62,427 bases of DNA from Actinomycetota bacterium (GCA_005883955.1 VAXH01000072.1:1-62427), one strand, 5' to 3'; shown: positions 16,359 to 24,892, counted from the stretch's first letter. Program-made: numbers and translations. Notes: generated by a model from the letters alone, not told the origin.

Positions 16359-19236
16359 TCCCGGCCGACTGGAAGCCGGACTTCTTCGCGGTGAAGAGGA
16401 CCCGTCCCCGCTTCGTCGGCCGGAGCGTGAACCGCGCGACGCCCCAAATGCTCGTCTTGCGGGTCTGAGCCTTGACGCCGGCGCCGATGACGCGCACCTT
16501 CACTCCCTGCATCCAGTTTCCGCGTGCGTTCTTGACCGTGATGCTGACGGTCGAGCGCCGCCGCTTGCGCAAGCTGCCCTTGGTGGTCAGCTTCAGCCGC
16601 GGAAGCAAGCTGAGCGGCTGTGCGGGCGAGAAGTCGCCGACGTTGTTGTCGGCGTCGACGCCCGCGACGCGCCAGTAGAGCTGGTTGCCGCTCAGGTAGG
16701 CGACATCGGACAGCTTTGGTGCGTAGGCGGTGTTCTCGGTCGTCACGTTCTCGACGGTCGTTGCGAAGTCGGGCCGGCCCGAGATCTGCAACTTGTACTG
16801 CTTCACGCCGAGCTTCGGGCTCCACGAAAGAAGCGCGTGATCGGGTGCCGAATCTGTCTTGAGACCGCCCGGCTCGCCGATTGTGCGCGTGAACGGCATC
16901 GACGCCGACCATGGGCCTGGGGTTTGGCCGCTGCTCTGTTTCGGGAACTCGGCACGGACCCGCCAGTGGAAGACGCCCGTTCCGGTCAGCTCCTGGAACG
17001 AGGTGGCCGGCATCCGGAAGCCGGTGAAGGTCTTCGTCTGGCCGTCGGGTTGGTCAAGCGAGAGGTCATAGGAAACCGCGCCGTTGACCGAATTCCACGA
17101 CCAGACCGGAAGTGACTCGCCGGCGGTCGAGTTCGTCGCGCTCGGAACTGGCATTGCGAGGTTCCGTTGGAACGTGCCCGTCGTCGACCAGGTCAGCCCG
17201 ACACCGTTCTCGTCGTCGGCGCGGACTCGCCAGTACAGCACTGTGTCAGCCGGGTAGGTCGTGTTGCTCGTGTACGAGGTCGAGTCGGTCGTCAGATCGT
17301 CGATCGGGGTGCCGAAGCTCGGATCCTGCGCGACCTGGAACCGGTAGCGGCGCGCGCCCTCGGTCGGCGTCCAGCGGAAGGTCGGCTGGTTGAAGAACTG
17401 CGTGCCGTCCGTCGGACCCAGGCGAGTCGGAGGCGCCGACTGCTTCTGGAAGCTCTGGGCGGCGGCGAGCAGCGGATCACCCACGGCGCCCGTTCCGTTC
17501 AGGTTCGTGGCTGGGAGCACGGCCCAGTAGTAGAGCGTCGTCTCGTCGGGATACGTGCGTGGCGCGGAGCCGGTCCGCGGGGCGTACGCCGGGATCTGCG
17601 TGAAGGCGTAATCGACGAGGTTCGAGAAGGACGGGTCCTTTGCGACGAGCACGAAGTAACTCTGCTTGCCGGACAGCGGCTTCCAGGTGAAATAGGGAAC
17701 GCGGCCCGTGGTCGTCCCGGTCGCCGTTGTGACGTAGTCGGTCGAGCCGAGGTAATTCGCAGCGCACGAAGGGGAACAGGCCCCGCCGGCCGGATAGCCG
17801 GTGAACTCGAAGGCCCAGCCCAGGTTTGCCGGATCCAGGTACGTGTAGTCGCCGTAGACGTCATCCAAACCAGCCCGATCGCTGCGGGCGCGCACGCGAG
17901 CGCAGTACTTGGACGGCACGAGCGTCGGGATATCGGTGCCGACGCTCATCGGGTCGGAGTACGGCTTCGTTGCCGTCAAGCCCGAGCCGAGCGGCGTCCA
18001 GGCATTGACGGCGGTATTGACGCGCCAGTGATTCGAGGTCGAGCTCCAGTCGCAAAGCGTGCCGTTGTACTTGGTCACGTCGACCTCGTAGCTCGAGGCG
18101 CCGGGGACCCAGTCCCAGGTCAGCATCGGGACTTGGGTCTGATAGCCGGGCGTGCCGGGATCGGCGTCGGTTCCCGGGTCGGCGAGGTTGTCACGAAGGT
18201 GCAGGTTCTTGATCGCGGGAGCTGCCACGACCGGAACCTTGTCGAAGGTCTTCGTGAACGACGGGCCGAGGTTCCAGACGCCGGCGTTCTCATCCGGATC
18301 GATCGCGCGAACTCGCCAGTAGTAGGTGTTGTCCTTGAAGACCGTGGTCGGCGAGAGGGAAGTTGCGATGGTCGGCGACGTGCAACAGACCTTCGAGCCG
18401 GCGGCGAAGTCCGACGAGGAGTTGATCTCGACCTCGTAGCGGGCTGCGCCGGCCACTGGGGCCCAGGAGAATTGCGGGTCGTAGACCTCGTCGGATGTGT
18501 TCAGGTCGCTCACCAGGAGGTTGGTCGTCGACGGCCACGTCCAGCTGAACGACGCGGTCGGCGAAGCGGCACCGCGGTTGCCTTCGGCATCGAGCGGAAT
18601 CACGTTCCAGTAGTACGTGCCGGTGGCCAGCGCAATCGAGACCGCGAGGGAGTTCGCCTGCACCTTGGGGATTCCGGTCGGGTCATCCACGAGATGGAAG
18701 GCGAGCGAGCCGAGCGACGGATCGCTCGCAAGCGACACCAGGTAGTTCGAGGCTCCCGGCACCGCCGACCAGGCAAGCTTGAGGGGGTCGGTTCCGAAAG
18801 AGAGATTGGCGCCCCCGGCAGGCGACTGCAGCGCGGTCGCCCCGGTCCACGCCTTGCGGAACGACCGGCCCGTCGTCCACGCCGAGACCGATCCGCCAGA
18901 CGCGATCGCGCGCACACGCCAGTAGTAGGTCCCGTTGGGGATCGTCTTCAGCAGGGTCGCGCGCGTGTTCTGAGTCGTGAAATCGTCGGCGCCACTGCCG
19001 AGCACGGGCGAGTTGAAACCGGCATCTGCGGCAAGCTGGAACTCGTAGTGGTCCGCGGCGGCGACCGGCGACCAGGCAAAGGCCGGGACTGCGTCGACCG
19101 AGGCCCCGGAAGCCGGGGAAAGCGGGGTTGGAGCTGCGAGAGGATTGTTCGGGACTGCCTGCGCGGGAGCGGCGGCGACAGCGACTGCGAGGACTGCGGC
19201 GGTTACGACCGAGAGAAGGGTGAGTTTTGCGGCCAT
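16339..19236 (-). CDS. Large secreted protein with fibronectin-type repeats
   Basis: 965 residues with a signal peptide (cleavage near residue 28 after AQA). The body is about eight repeats of roughly 90-100 residues, each with a WxPVxGAxxYEFQxAxDxxF strand pair and a TYYWRVRAxD strand, typical of bacterial Ig-like/fibronectin III modules. The last 90 residues are a basic beta domain (KGSLRKRRRSTVSITV...) like an invasin-type or carboxypeptidase-regulatory fold. Likely a surface or extracellular binding protein; no enzyme domain seen. Start ATG 19236. Its 3' end overlaps the ferric-reductase-like gene by 20 bases. Confidence 0.85.
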   Translation of the reverse strand: MAAKLTLLSVVTAAVLAVAVAAAPAQAVPNNPLAAPTPLSPASGASVDAVPAFAWSPVAAADHYEFQLAADAGFNSPVLGSGADDFTTQNTRATLLKTIPNGTYYWRVRAIASGGSVSAWTTGRSFRKAWTGATALQSPAGGANLSFGTDPLKLAWSAVPGASNYLVSLASDPSLGSLAFHLVDDPTGIPKVQANSLAVSIALATGTYYWNVIPLDAEGNRGAASPTASFSWTWPSTTNLLVSDLNTSDEVYDPQFSWAPVAGAARYEVEINSSSDFAAGSKVCCTSPTIATSLSPTTVFKDNTYYWRVRAIDPDENAGVWNLGPSFTKTFDKVPVVAAPAIKNLHLRDNLADPGTDADPGTPGYQTQVPMLTWDWVPGASSYEVDVTKYNGTLCDWSSTSNHWRVNTAVNAWTPLGSGLTATKPYSDPMSVGTDIPTLVPSKYCARVRARSDRAGLDDVYGDYTYLDPANLGWAFEFTGYPAGGACSPSCAANYLGSTDYVTTATGTTTGRVPYFTWKPLSGKQSYFVLVAKDPSFSNLVDYAFTQIPAYAPRTGSAPRTYPDETTLYYWAVLPATNLNGTGAVGDPLLAAAQSFQKQSAPPTRLGPTDGTQFFNQPTFRWTPTEGARRYRFQVAQDPSFGTPIDDLTTDSTSYTSNTTYPADTVLYWRVRADDENGVGLTWSTTGTFQRNLAMPVPSATNSTAGESLPVWSWNSVNGAVSYDLSLDQPDGQTKTFTGFRMPATSFQELTGTGVFHWRVRAEFPKQSSGQTPGPWSASMPFTRTIGEPGGLKTDSAPDHALLSWSPKLGVKQYKLQISGRPDFATTVENVTTENTAYAPKLSDVAYLSGNQLYWRVAGVDADNNVGDFSPAQPLSLLPRLKLTTKGSLRKRRRSTVSITVKNARGNWMQGVKVRVIGAGVKAQTRKTSIWGVARFTLRPTKRGRVLFTAKKSGFQSAGITLRVR

Positions 19237-19377
19237 GGGCGGGTGACGCCGGCCGCCGGGCGCCAGAACTCCTTTCTATGCGTGTTGCGGACTGGATCGG
19301 CGTAGCCGGCTGAGCCTCTGCCCCTCAGTCGAGGGGTTTTCGACTTTCGAGATGTAAAACGGCATCCGCTGGCGGCT

Positions 19378-19383
19378 TAAGCT
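19378..19383 (+). promoter_or_regulatory. -10 element (TAAGCT)
   Basis: TAAGCT ends 7 bases before ATG 19391 with no Shine-Dalgarno; a leaderless transcript is likely. A CCCCTC/GAGGGG hairpin lies further upstream at 19321-19336. Confidence 0.45.
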
Positions 19384-19390
19384 GTCCGAC

Positions 19391-20345
19391 ATGCCCGCTG
19401 CGCTCGAGTGGTCGGCTTACAGGGATCCCTCGCTGCCGGCGCTTGAGCGCGAGAGGATCTTCGCGCGAGCCTGGCAGTACGTCGGCCACCTCGGTGAGCT
19501 CGGCCAGGGTGCCGGCTACGTCGCCGGCCGCGTCGGGGACATCCCCGTCGTCGTCACGCGCGACCGTGATCATGCGTTGCGGGCGTTTCTGAACGTCTGC
19601 CGCCATCGCGGCTCCGTCCTCGCGGCGGGAGCCGCGGCCCGCGAAACGCTGCAGTGTCCCTACCACGCCTGGACGTACGGGCTCGACGGTGCGCTCAGGT
19701 CGGCCCCTCGCTCGGACCGCGAGCCGGAATTCGACTCCGGCGGCATCTCGCTGCGGCCTGCCTCGGTGGGTGCCTGGGGCCCGCTTCTTTTCGTCAACCC
19801 GGACCCGGACGCGTCACCGTTGGCCGAGGTCCTCGGCGAGCTACCGCGGCTCGTGGCAGAGGCCGGAGTCGTGGTCGACGAACTGCGTCACAGTGTTCGC
19901 ACAGAGTCGACCGTCGAGGCCGCCCGATGCCTACGAGCTCGCCCCCGGCGATGACTACTCCAGCCAGTTCGGCCCCGTGCGCGAGAACGGCAGCGGGCTC
20001 GACACCGAGGGCGAGGTGACGCGCAGCCAGTTCCACTTCCTCTGGCCGAACACGATGATCAACATCTTCCCGGGCCGGACGAACTTGTCGATTGGCCCGG
20101 TCCTGCCGGCAGGGTCGGCGCGAACGGAACGGTTCCTCGACTACTTCTTCGGGCCCGAGGTCGAAGCGGCGTGGATCGACGAGTTGCTCGAGTTCGACGA
20201 GCAGGTCGGAGCCGAGGACAAAGTCCTGGTCGAGAATGTCCAGCGCGGCGTCGCCACGGGGCTGATCGAGCGCGGGCGCCTGCTGCCAGAGAGCGAGCGT
20301 CTGATCGTCGACTTCCAACAACGGATCCGGGGCTCCCTCGCCTAA
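19391..20345 (+). pseudogene. Rieske oxygenase alpha subunit, internal deletion plus frameshift
   Basis: The first frame (19391 to about 19925) has an intact Rieske domain: Cys70-x-His72 and Cys89-x-x-His92. The second frame (from about 19926 to 20345) continues with the C-terminal half, starting PDAYELAPGDDY and ending in FQQRIRGSLA, and keeps the acidic EDKVLVE segment. Between them about 28 residues expected from homologues are absent, namely the NWK...ExxxxCYHCxxxHP block that carries the histidine ligands of the catalytic iron, and the frame shifts by +1 (lost length is 2 mod 3). As written it cannot be active. It would have been a ring-hydroxylating or amine-demethylating oxygenase; no reductase gene is adjacent. 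Real decay and assembly error are both possible. Confidence 0.85.
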
Positions 20346-21400
20346 CGCGCGCGTCCTCGTGGCGGCCGCTGCGTCCGGCGGCGCTGCCTGGCCTCCTTTC
20401 TGATCTGCTGAGCGTGCTCGGAGCGGGCGCGGGCGTCGAGGCGCCGCTCGAGTCGGCCGAGCTCGCGCTGGAGCTTGCGCCAGCTGTCGAAGCGATCCCG
20501 CGGCAAGGTGCCGGTGCGAAGCGCCTCGCGGACGGCGCAGCCGGGCTCGCTCTCGTGCGCGCAGTCGCCGAAGCGGCAGGTCGACGCCAGCGCGGCCACG
20601 TCCTCGAACGTCTGCTCGAGACCGTGCGAGACGTCCCAGAGCTGCAGCTCGCGGAGGCCTGGGGTGTCGAGCACGAGTCCGCCTCCCGGCAGCGGCAGTA
20701 GCTCGCGGTGACGCGTTGTATGTCGCCCGCGGCCGTCGCTTCCGATTTCGGCGACCGGCATCACGGTTCCGCCCGCGAGGTGGTTCACGATCGTCGACTT
20801 GCCGACGCCGGATGAGCCCAACAACGCGACGGTGCGATGTCCGGCCAGGTAGGGCGACAGCCCGTCGAGGCCTTCGCCGGTGAGGCCGTTCACCGCGTGG
20901 ATGGGGACGCCGAAGGCGACCGCCTCGACCTCGAGCACGGCCGCCTGGACGTCGGCGCAAAGGTCGGTCTTCGTCAGCACGATCACGGGCTGGGCGCCGC
21001 TCTCCCAGGCCGTCGCCAGGTAACGCTCCAGGCGGCGGGGCTTGAAGTCTGCGGGCGTCAGGGCGGTGGTCACGAAGACCGTATCCGCGTTCGCGGCGAG
21101 CACCTGCTCCTTCGCAGCGAGCCACGGCTCCTTGCGGGAGAAGACCGTCCGGCGCGGGAGCACGGCTGCGATCGTTTCTGGCTCGCGGACGCCGACCCAG
21201 TCGCCGACTGCCGGCCAGATCTCCTCGTGGCGAAGCCGCCCCGCCAGCTCGGCGCGGAACTCCCCCTGCTCGCCGTAGAGCACGTAGGCGCTGCGGTGCT
21301 CGACCGCGACGCGTGCCGGCCTGAGCCCTTCTGCTCCGTACTGCTCGAACTCTGTTTCGCGTTCGGGTGTCCACCCGAGCCGCATGAGCGCTTCGCTCAA
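20342..21400 (-). CDS. rsgA: Ribosome small-subunit-dependent GTPase A
   Basis: 352 residues. An OB fold is followed by the circularly permuted GTPase: TKTD (143-146, G4), GSSGVGKS (195-202, G1), HTT (227-229), DTPG (245-248, G3), then the zinc knuckle C275, C280, H282, C288. It acts in late 30S maturation by releasing assembly factors upon GTP hydrolysis. Start TTG 21400, with GAGGAG seven bases upstream; ATG 21385 is the alternative. Upstream is a short ORF whose end is complementary to this ribosome site (see 21407-21493), suggesting translational control. The C-terminus is rich in Arg. Convergent overlap of 4 bases with the Rieske pseudogene. Confidence 0.93.
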   Translation of the reverse strand: MSEALMRLGWTPERETEFEQYGAEGLRPARVAVEHRSAYVLYGEQGEFRAELAGRLRHEEIWPAVGDWVGVREPETIAAVLPRRTVFSRKEPWLAAKEQVLAANADTVFVTTALTPADFKPRRLERYLATAWESGAQPVIVLTKTDLCADVQAAVLEVEAVAFGVPIHAVNGLTGEGLDGLSPYLAGHRTVALLGSSGVGKSTIVNHLAGGTVMPVAEIGSDGRGRHTTRHRELLPLPGGGLVLDTPGLRELQLWDVSHGLEQTFEDVAALASTCRFGDCAHESEPGCAVREALRTGTLPRDRFDSWRKLQRELGRLERRLDARARSEHAQQIRKEARQRRRTQRPPRGRAR

Positions 21401-21406
21401 CTCGAT

Positions 21407-21493
21407 GCTCCTCTCTGGAACAAGCCGACGCGGACCACGCAGCGGCCCGCCTTGCAGACGTCAGCCGGTGTTGAGCGCTGCTACGAGAGGAGC
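21407..21493 (-). promoter_or_regulatory. Candidate translational switch in the rsgA leader
   Basis: GCTCCTCTC in the last codons of the 16-codon leader ORF (mRNA corresponding to 21493-21485) is perfectly complementary to GAGAGGAGC around the rsgA Shine-Dalgarno (21415-21407), with 69 bases between. If paired, the rsgA start would be hidden; a ribosome completing or stalling on the leader would free it. Confidence 0.4.
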
Positions 21494-21531
21494 GCCACGC
21501 GACCGGCGGAGACGAACGGCTCTTTTTTCAT
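21481..21531 (-). CDS. Leader ORF upstream of rsgA (16 aa)
   Basis: ATG at 21531 is preceded by a perfect AGGAGGTG with 6 bases of spacing, the best ribosome site in the neighbourhood. It encodes MKKEPFVSAGRVALLS and stops at TAG 21481, 80 bases before the rsgA TTG. No similarity to a known leader peptide is recognised. Six consecutive A residues follow the start codon. The strong ribosome site and its pairing with the rsgA site suggest a regulatory leader rather than a functional peptide. Confidence 0.5.
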   Translation of the reverse strand: MKKEPFVSAGRVALLS

Positions 21532-21604
21532 CAGGCACCTCCTCGGTCGCGGGTTCCGCCCAGCGTAGGGAACGTGGTCGTCGCGGTCAACCCGGCGGAA
21601 GTTT

Positions 21605-21710
21605 GTAACAGGCTGTTACTTGGATATCGAGCCCGGAAGCGCTCCGGTAACGCCGAATCCATCTATTCCAAGCGCTTCCGCGCTTCGAGGACTTAGTAAC
21701 AGACTGTTAC
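21605..21710. repeat. Paired palindromes GTAACAGRCTGTTAC around an inverted repeat
   Basis: GTAACAGGCTGTTAC at 21605-21619 and GTAACAGACTGTTAC at 21696-21710, both followed by TTG. Between them, CGGAAGCGCT (21634-21643) and AGCGCTTCCG (21671-21680) form a perfect 10-bp inverted repeat. The second palindrome contains the stop codon of the Nudix gene. It could be a double operator (TetR-like dyads) upstream of the rsgA leader, or a REP-type doublet. Confidence 0.75.
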
Positions 21711-22393
21711 TTGTTCGCAGGCGGCCGCAGGACCGCGAACTCGTCGGTCACCTCGAGGCGCCGCGCGCGGAAGCGAAACACCGCGGCCGGGCGGCCGCCG
21801 CCGCGGCCTGGAGCACGGCGCTCGCCGGTCGCTTCGATCACGCCGCGGCGGAGCAGTACGCGCTGCAGGTTCGTCGCCGAGATGTCGTGCCCGAGCGCCG
21901 CAGCGTAGAGCTCCCGCAGCTCCGAGATCGTGAACTCGGCCGGCGCGAGTGCGAAGCCGATGTTCGTATACGAGAGCTTCGCGCGCAGGCGCTCGCGGCC
22001 CGCAAGTGTGATCTCCCGGTGGTCGAACGCGAGCTCCGGCAGTCGCGAGAACGGATGCCAGGCCGTGTCGGCCGGAAGCTCCGGGTCGACGCCGGTCGGG
22101 ACGAGGCCGAGGTAAGCCGTCGCGACCTGCCATTCCTGCGGATGGCGCGCCGGCTCGCTGAGCGTCTCGAGCTGCTCGAGGTGGGCGACCTCGCGCACGT
22201 CGACCTTGGCGGCAAGGTGTGTCCTGATCGAGCGCTCGAGGGTCTCGCCGCGCTCGAGGTAGCCACCCGGCAGCGACCATGCGCCGAGAAAGGGCTCTCG
22301 CGCCCGCTGCCAGAGCAGCGCCTGCAGCGCGCCGTCGCGGATCTGGAGCACCGCCGCGAGGGAGACGTGGGTCGGGTTGGTAGACTGACGCAC
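21707..22393 (-). CDS. Nudix hydrolase with C-terminal winged helix (NrtR-like regulator)
   Basis: 228 residues from GTG 22393; upstream in-frame codons belong to the divergent promoter region. The N-terminal Nudix domain contains GGYLERGETLERSIRTHLAAKV: the family box is GxxxxxExxxxxAxREx2EExGx, and here the REVQEE-like part is altered, so hydrolase activity may be weak or lost. Residues about 150-215 form a winged helix with the ATNLQRVLLRRGVI helix, as in NrtR/COG4111 regulators, in which the Nudix domain senses ADP-ribose-type ligands. Divergent from an MFS transporter, which it may control. The stop codon lies inside a GTAACAG palindrome. Confidence 0.82.
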   Translation of the reverse strand: MRQSTNPTHVSLAAVLQIRDGALQALLWQRAREPFLGAWSLPGGYLERGETLERSIRTHLAAKVDVREVAHLEQLETLSEPARHPQEWQVATAYLGLVPTGVDPELPADTAWHPFSRLPELAFDHREITLAGRERLRAKLSYTNIGFALAPAEFTISELRELYAAALGHDISATNLQRVLLRRGVIEATGERRAPGRGGGRPAAVFRFRARRLEVTDEFAVLRPPANK

Positions 22394-22395
22394 AG

Positions 22396-22418
22396 GTTTT
22401 AGCCTCTCAGTCGAAAAC
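22396..22418. promoter_or_regulatory. Operator candidate between Nudix regulator and MFS gene
   Basis: GTTTT (22396-22400) and AAAAC (22414-22418) form an inverted repeat around 13 bases in the 45-base divergent gap. TAAAAC/TAGCCT hexamers overlap it. It is a natural site for the Nudix regulator, but there is no direct evidence. Confidence 0.3.
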
Positions 22419-22438
22419 TCTAGCGAAGAGGGAGTCGA

Positions 22439-23782
22439 ATGACGGTAATCGAGGCTCAGGCGCCGGCCGCTGTCGGGCGCGATGTGGAGGAGGTCCTGCG
22501 CGCGCGCGGCCTCTCGAGCTTCCACCTCAAGGCGATCCTCGTCACGGGCGCGGCGTGGACGTTCGTGGCAATGGAGATTCTGCTCGTCGGCTTTGTGGCA
22601 CCGGTTTTCGCCGGACTCTGGCATCTGAACGGCGTCATGTTGGGCCTCGTCAACAGCGCCGCGCTCGCCGGCTCGCTCGTCGGCAGCCTCGTCCTCGGGC
22701 GCACTTCCGACCGCATCGGCCGCAGGCGGATCTTTCAGTTCTCGATCCTCTGGTACGCGATCTTCACCGCCGGCACGGCGCTCTCGTGGGGGCCCTGGTC
22801 GGTGATGACCTTCCGCTTCCTGGCCGGGCTCGGGCTCGGCGGCATGCTCGTCGTCGACCCCTCGTTGCTGACGGAGTATCTGCCACCGCAGCGCCGGGGC
22901 CGGTTGCTGGTGACGCTCGACCTCTTCTGGCCGCTCGGCCTCCTGTTTGCGACTGGGCTCTCGTACGTCTTTCTCGTGCAGGTCGGCGGCGCCTGGAGCT
23001 GGCGCTGGCTCTTCCTCGCCGCAGCTTTCCCGGCCTTCATGGCCTTCGTCGCCCGGCTCTCACTGCCCGAGAGCCCGTTCTACCTGGCGCGCAAAGGAAG
23101 GACCAAGGAGGCCGCTGCGGTGCTGGAACAGATCACGGGCGAGCCGGTCGGAACCGAGGCGATCACGACGCCGCCAGAGCCACGTTCGTCGATCACCGAA
23201 CTGCTCGCGCCGGGCCTTCGGCGCACCTCGGCCGTGATGGTCGCGGTCTGGATCGCGCTGAACATCTCGTACTACGGACTCTTCCTCTGGCTGCCGTTCG
23301 TGCTCCAGGGCGAGAAGTCGTTTCAGATCAACGTCTACCTGCTGCTCACGCTGGCGGCGCTGTCCCAGTTCCCGGGCTACGGGGCCGCGATCTGGCTGGT
23401 CGAGCGGATCGGCCGCAAACCGACGCTGGTCATGTTCCTGCTGCTCGGCGGGGTCTCGGCGTACGCGTTCGCGGTTGCCGGCTCCGCCACGGTCTATGTG
23501 ATCGCGCTCTTCTTCGTCGGCTTCTTCAACCTCGGCGCCTGGGGCGCGGTCTATCCGTACACCGCCGAGCTTTTCCCGACGCGCGTCCGCTCGACCGCGT
23601 TCGGGTTGGTGGAGGGCGTCGGCAAGGGCGCGGCGATCGCCGGCCCGTACATCTTCGGGAACCTCAAGGACGCGACCGGGAGCACCACTTGGTCGATCAC
23701 GTTCATCGCGCTCGTGATGGCCGGCGGCGGGATCGTCGCGTCGTTGCTCGGCCGCGAAACGCGCGGGCAGAAGCTGCTGTAA
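22439..23782 (+). CDS. Major facilitator superfamily transporter
   Basis: 447 residues and twelve hydrophobic helices. MFS signatures: the loop 2-3 motif GRTSDRIGRRRIFQ, the matching LVERIGRKPTLV in the second half, PESPFYLARKGR after helix 6 as in the sugar/aromatic-acid porter families (SP/AAHS), and PTRVRSTAFGLVEGVGKGAAI. It likely imports a sugar, polyol or organic acid by proton symport; the substrate is not evident. The start ATG 22439 has GAGGGAG six bases upstream. Possibly controlled by the divergent Nudix regulator. Confidence 0.9.
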   Translation: MTVIEAQAPAAVGRDVEEVLRARGLSSFHLKAILVTGAAWTFVAMEILLVGFVAPVFAGLWHLNGVMLGLVNSAALAGSLVGSLVLGRTSDRIGRRRIFQFSILWYAIFTAGTALSWGPWSVMTFRFLAGLGLGGMLVVDPSLLTEYLPPQRRGRLLVTLDLFWPLGLLFATGLSYVFLVQVGGAWSWRWLFLAAAFPAFMAFVARLSLPESPFYLARKGRTKEAAAVLEQITGEPVGTEAITTPPEPRSSITELLAPGLRRTSAVMVAVWIALNISYYGLFLWLPFVLQGEKSFQINVYLLLTLAALSQFPGYGAAIWLVERIGRKPTLVMFLLLGGVSAYAFAVAGSATVYVIALFFVGFFNLGAWGAVYPYTAELFPTRVRSTAFGLVEGVGKGAAIAGPYIFGNLKDATGSTTWSITFIALVMAGGGIVASLLGRETRGQKLL

Positions 23783-23789
23783 CTCAGGG

Positions 23790-24380
23790 TCAGGGCCAGA
23801 CCGCGCTGCTGGGATGCAGGTCGTACTTCCCGCCGTCGTGGCACTCCGGAGAGCTGTAGAGAGGCGGCATCCGGCCGGGTAGCTGGTCGAACGAGTACAA
23901 CGCGAGCGCTCTGCCCTGCTCGGCCGAGGCACCGAGTCGGCGGGCGACGAAGTCGATCGCCTGCAGCGCGTAGCACTCGGTCTGGGCTTCGTTTCGCACG
24001 CCGGCGAGGTGGTAGGACTCGTGGGCGAGCGTGTTCAGCGACCACGCAATCTCGAGCGGCTGCCCGCACGGCAGCAGGCAGTTTCCGCCGGCCTTCAGCG
24101 ACCGGGTGTAGGCGTGCAGGGTCTGGCAGATCCCCTCCTGCAGATACGAGACCGAGACCGGCTGATTCCCGATGAACCCGGTGCGCCCGGACTCGCCCCG
24201 GGCGCCGGTCAACGCGCCCGAAAGGCCCTCGCAGCGAATCGTCAGGTGCCGGCGGGCCAGTTCGCTCGCGATCGCGCTCAGCCGCAGATCGCCGGGTTTC
24301 GCGGCGGCCGAGGCGCCGCGGTGGAGCAACACCGTCAGCACAGTCAGCAACGCGAGTAGGACGAAAGCAAGGGACCGCAC
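23790..24380 (-). CDS. Small secreted protein with HExxH motif
   Basis: 196 residues with a signal peptide (hydrophobic core about 4-18, cleavage near ASA at 25). The mature part holds TLAHESYHLAGVRNEAQTECYAL: an HExxH metal site followed eight residues later by Glu, the pattern of a gluzincin-like zinc peptidase, and six cysteines that could form three disulfides. No family name recognised; a minimal secreted metallopeptidase, or an inactive relative, is possible. Seven bases separate its stop from the convergent MFS gene. Confidence 0.7.
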   Translation of the reverse strand: MRSLAFVLLALLTVLTVLLHRGASAAAKPGDLRLSAIASELARRHLTIRCEGLSGALTGARGESGRTGFIGNQPVSVSYLQEGICQTLHAYTRSLKAGGNCLLPCGQPLEIAWSLNTLAHESYHLAGVRNEAQTECYALQAIDFVARRLGASAEQGRALALYSFDQLPGRMPPLYSSPECHDGGKYDLHPSSAVWP

Positions 24381-24484
24381 AGCCTTGTTGTCGGCAGATC
24401 CCCGGAAGGGATCAAGATGCGGTCAGCGGGGAAGAAGGCGGCCTACGGAGGCGTTTCCCTCGAGCGAACGACGAAGGAGACTCA

Positions 24485-24889
24485 ATGGCCCAGCTCACAG
24501 ACAGGCAGCGCGAGTTCATCGCCGAGAACCCCTACGTCGGGAGCGTGACGACACTGCGCCCCGACGGCTCGCCGCACAGCACGATCGTCTGGGTCGATGC
24601 CGACGACGGCGTCGTCACGTTCAACACCGCAGTCGGGCGGGCGAAGGAGCGGTATCTCCGCCGGGACCCCCGTGCGGCGATCATGGTCGTCCACCCGGAC
24701 AACGCCTATCAGTGGGTCTCGGTCAGCGGCCCAGTCGAGCTGACGACGGAGGGCGCGGACGCGCAGATCGACCACCTGGCCAAGAAGTACCTGGGGAAGG
24801 ACGAGTACCCGTGGCGCAATCCGGAGGAAACGCGGATCACGGTCCGGATCACGCCCGAGAAGGTCGACTCGGCCGGCTTCGACGAGTAG
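24485..24889 (+). CDS. PPOX-class F420/FMN-binding protein (paralogue 1)
   Basis: 134 residues with the split-barrel flavin/deazaflavin fold: VGSVTTLRPDGSPHSTIVWVD, VTFNTAVGRAKERYLRRDPRAAIMV and a WVSVSGPVEL strand, typical of actinobacterial PPOX-class F420-dependent proteins. Likely a reductase or cofactor-binding protein using F420H2. GAAGGAG lies six bases before ATG 24485. It is a tandem paralogue of the next gene (3-base gap), and fbiC for F420 synthesis lies 9 kb away. Confidence 0.85.
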   Translation: MAQLTDRQREFIAENPYVGSVTTLRPDGSPHSTIVWVDADDGVVTFNTAVGRAKERYLRRDPRAAIMVVHPDNAYQWVSVSGPVELTTEGADAQIDHLAKKYLGKDEYPWRNPEETRITVRITPEKVDSAGFDE

Positions 24890-24892
24890 CGC

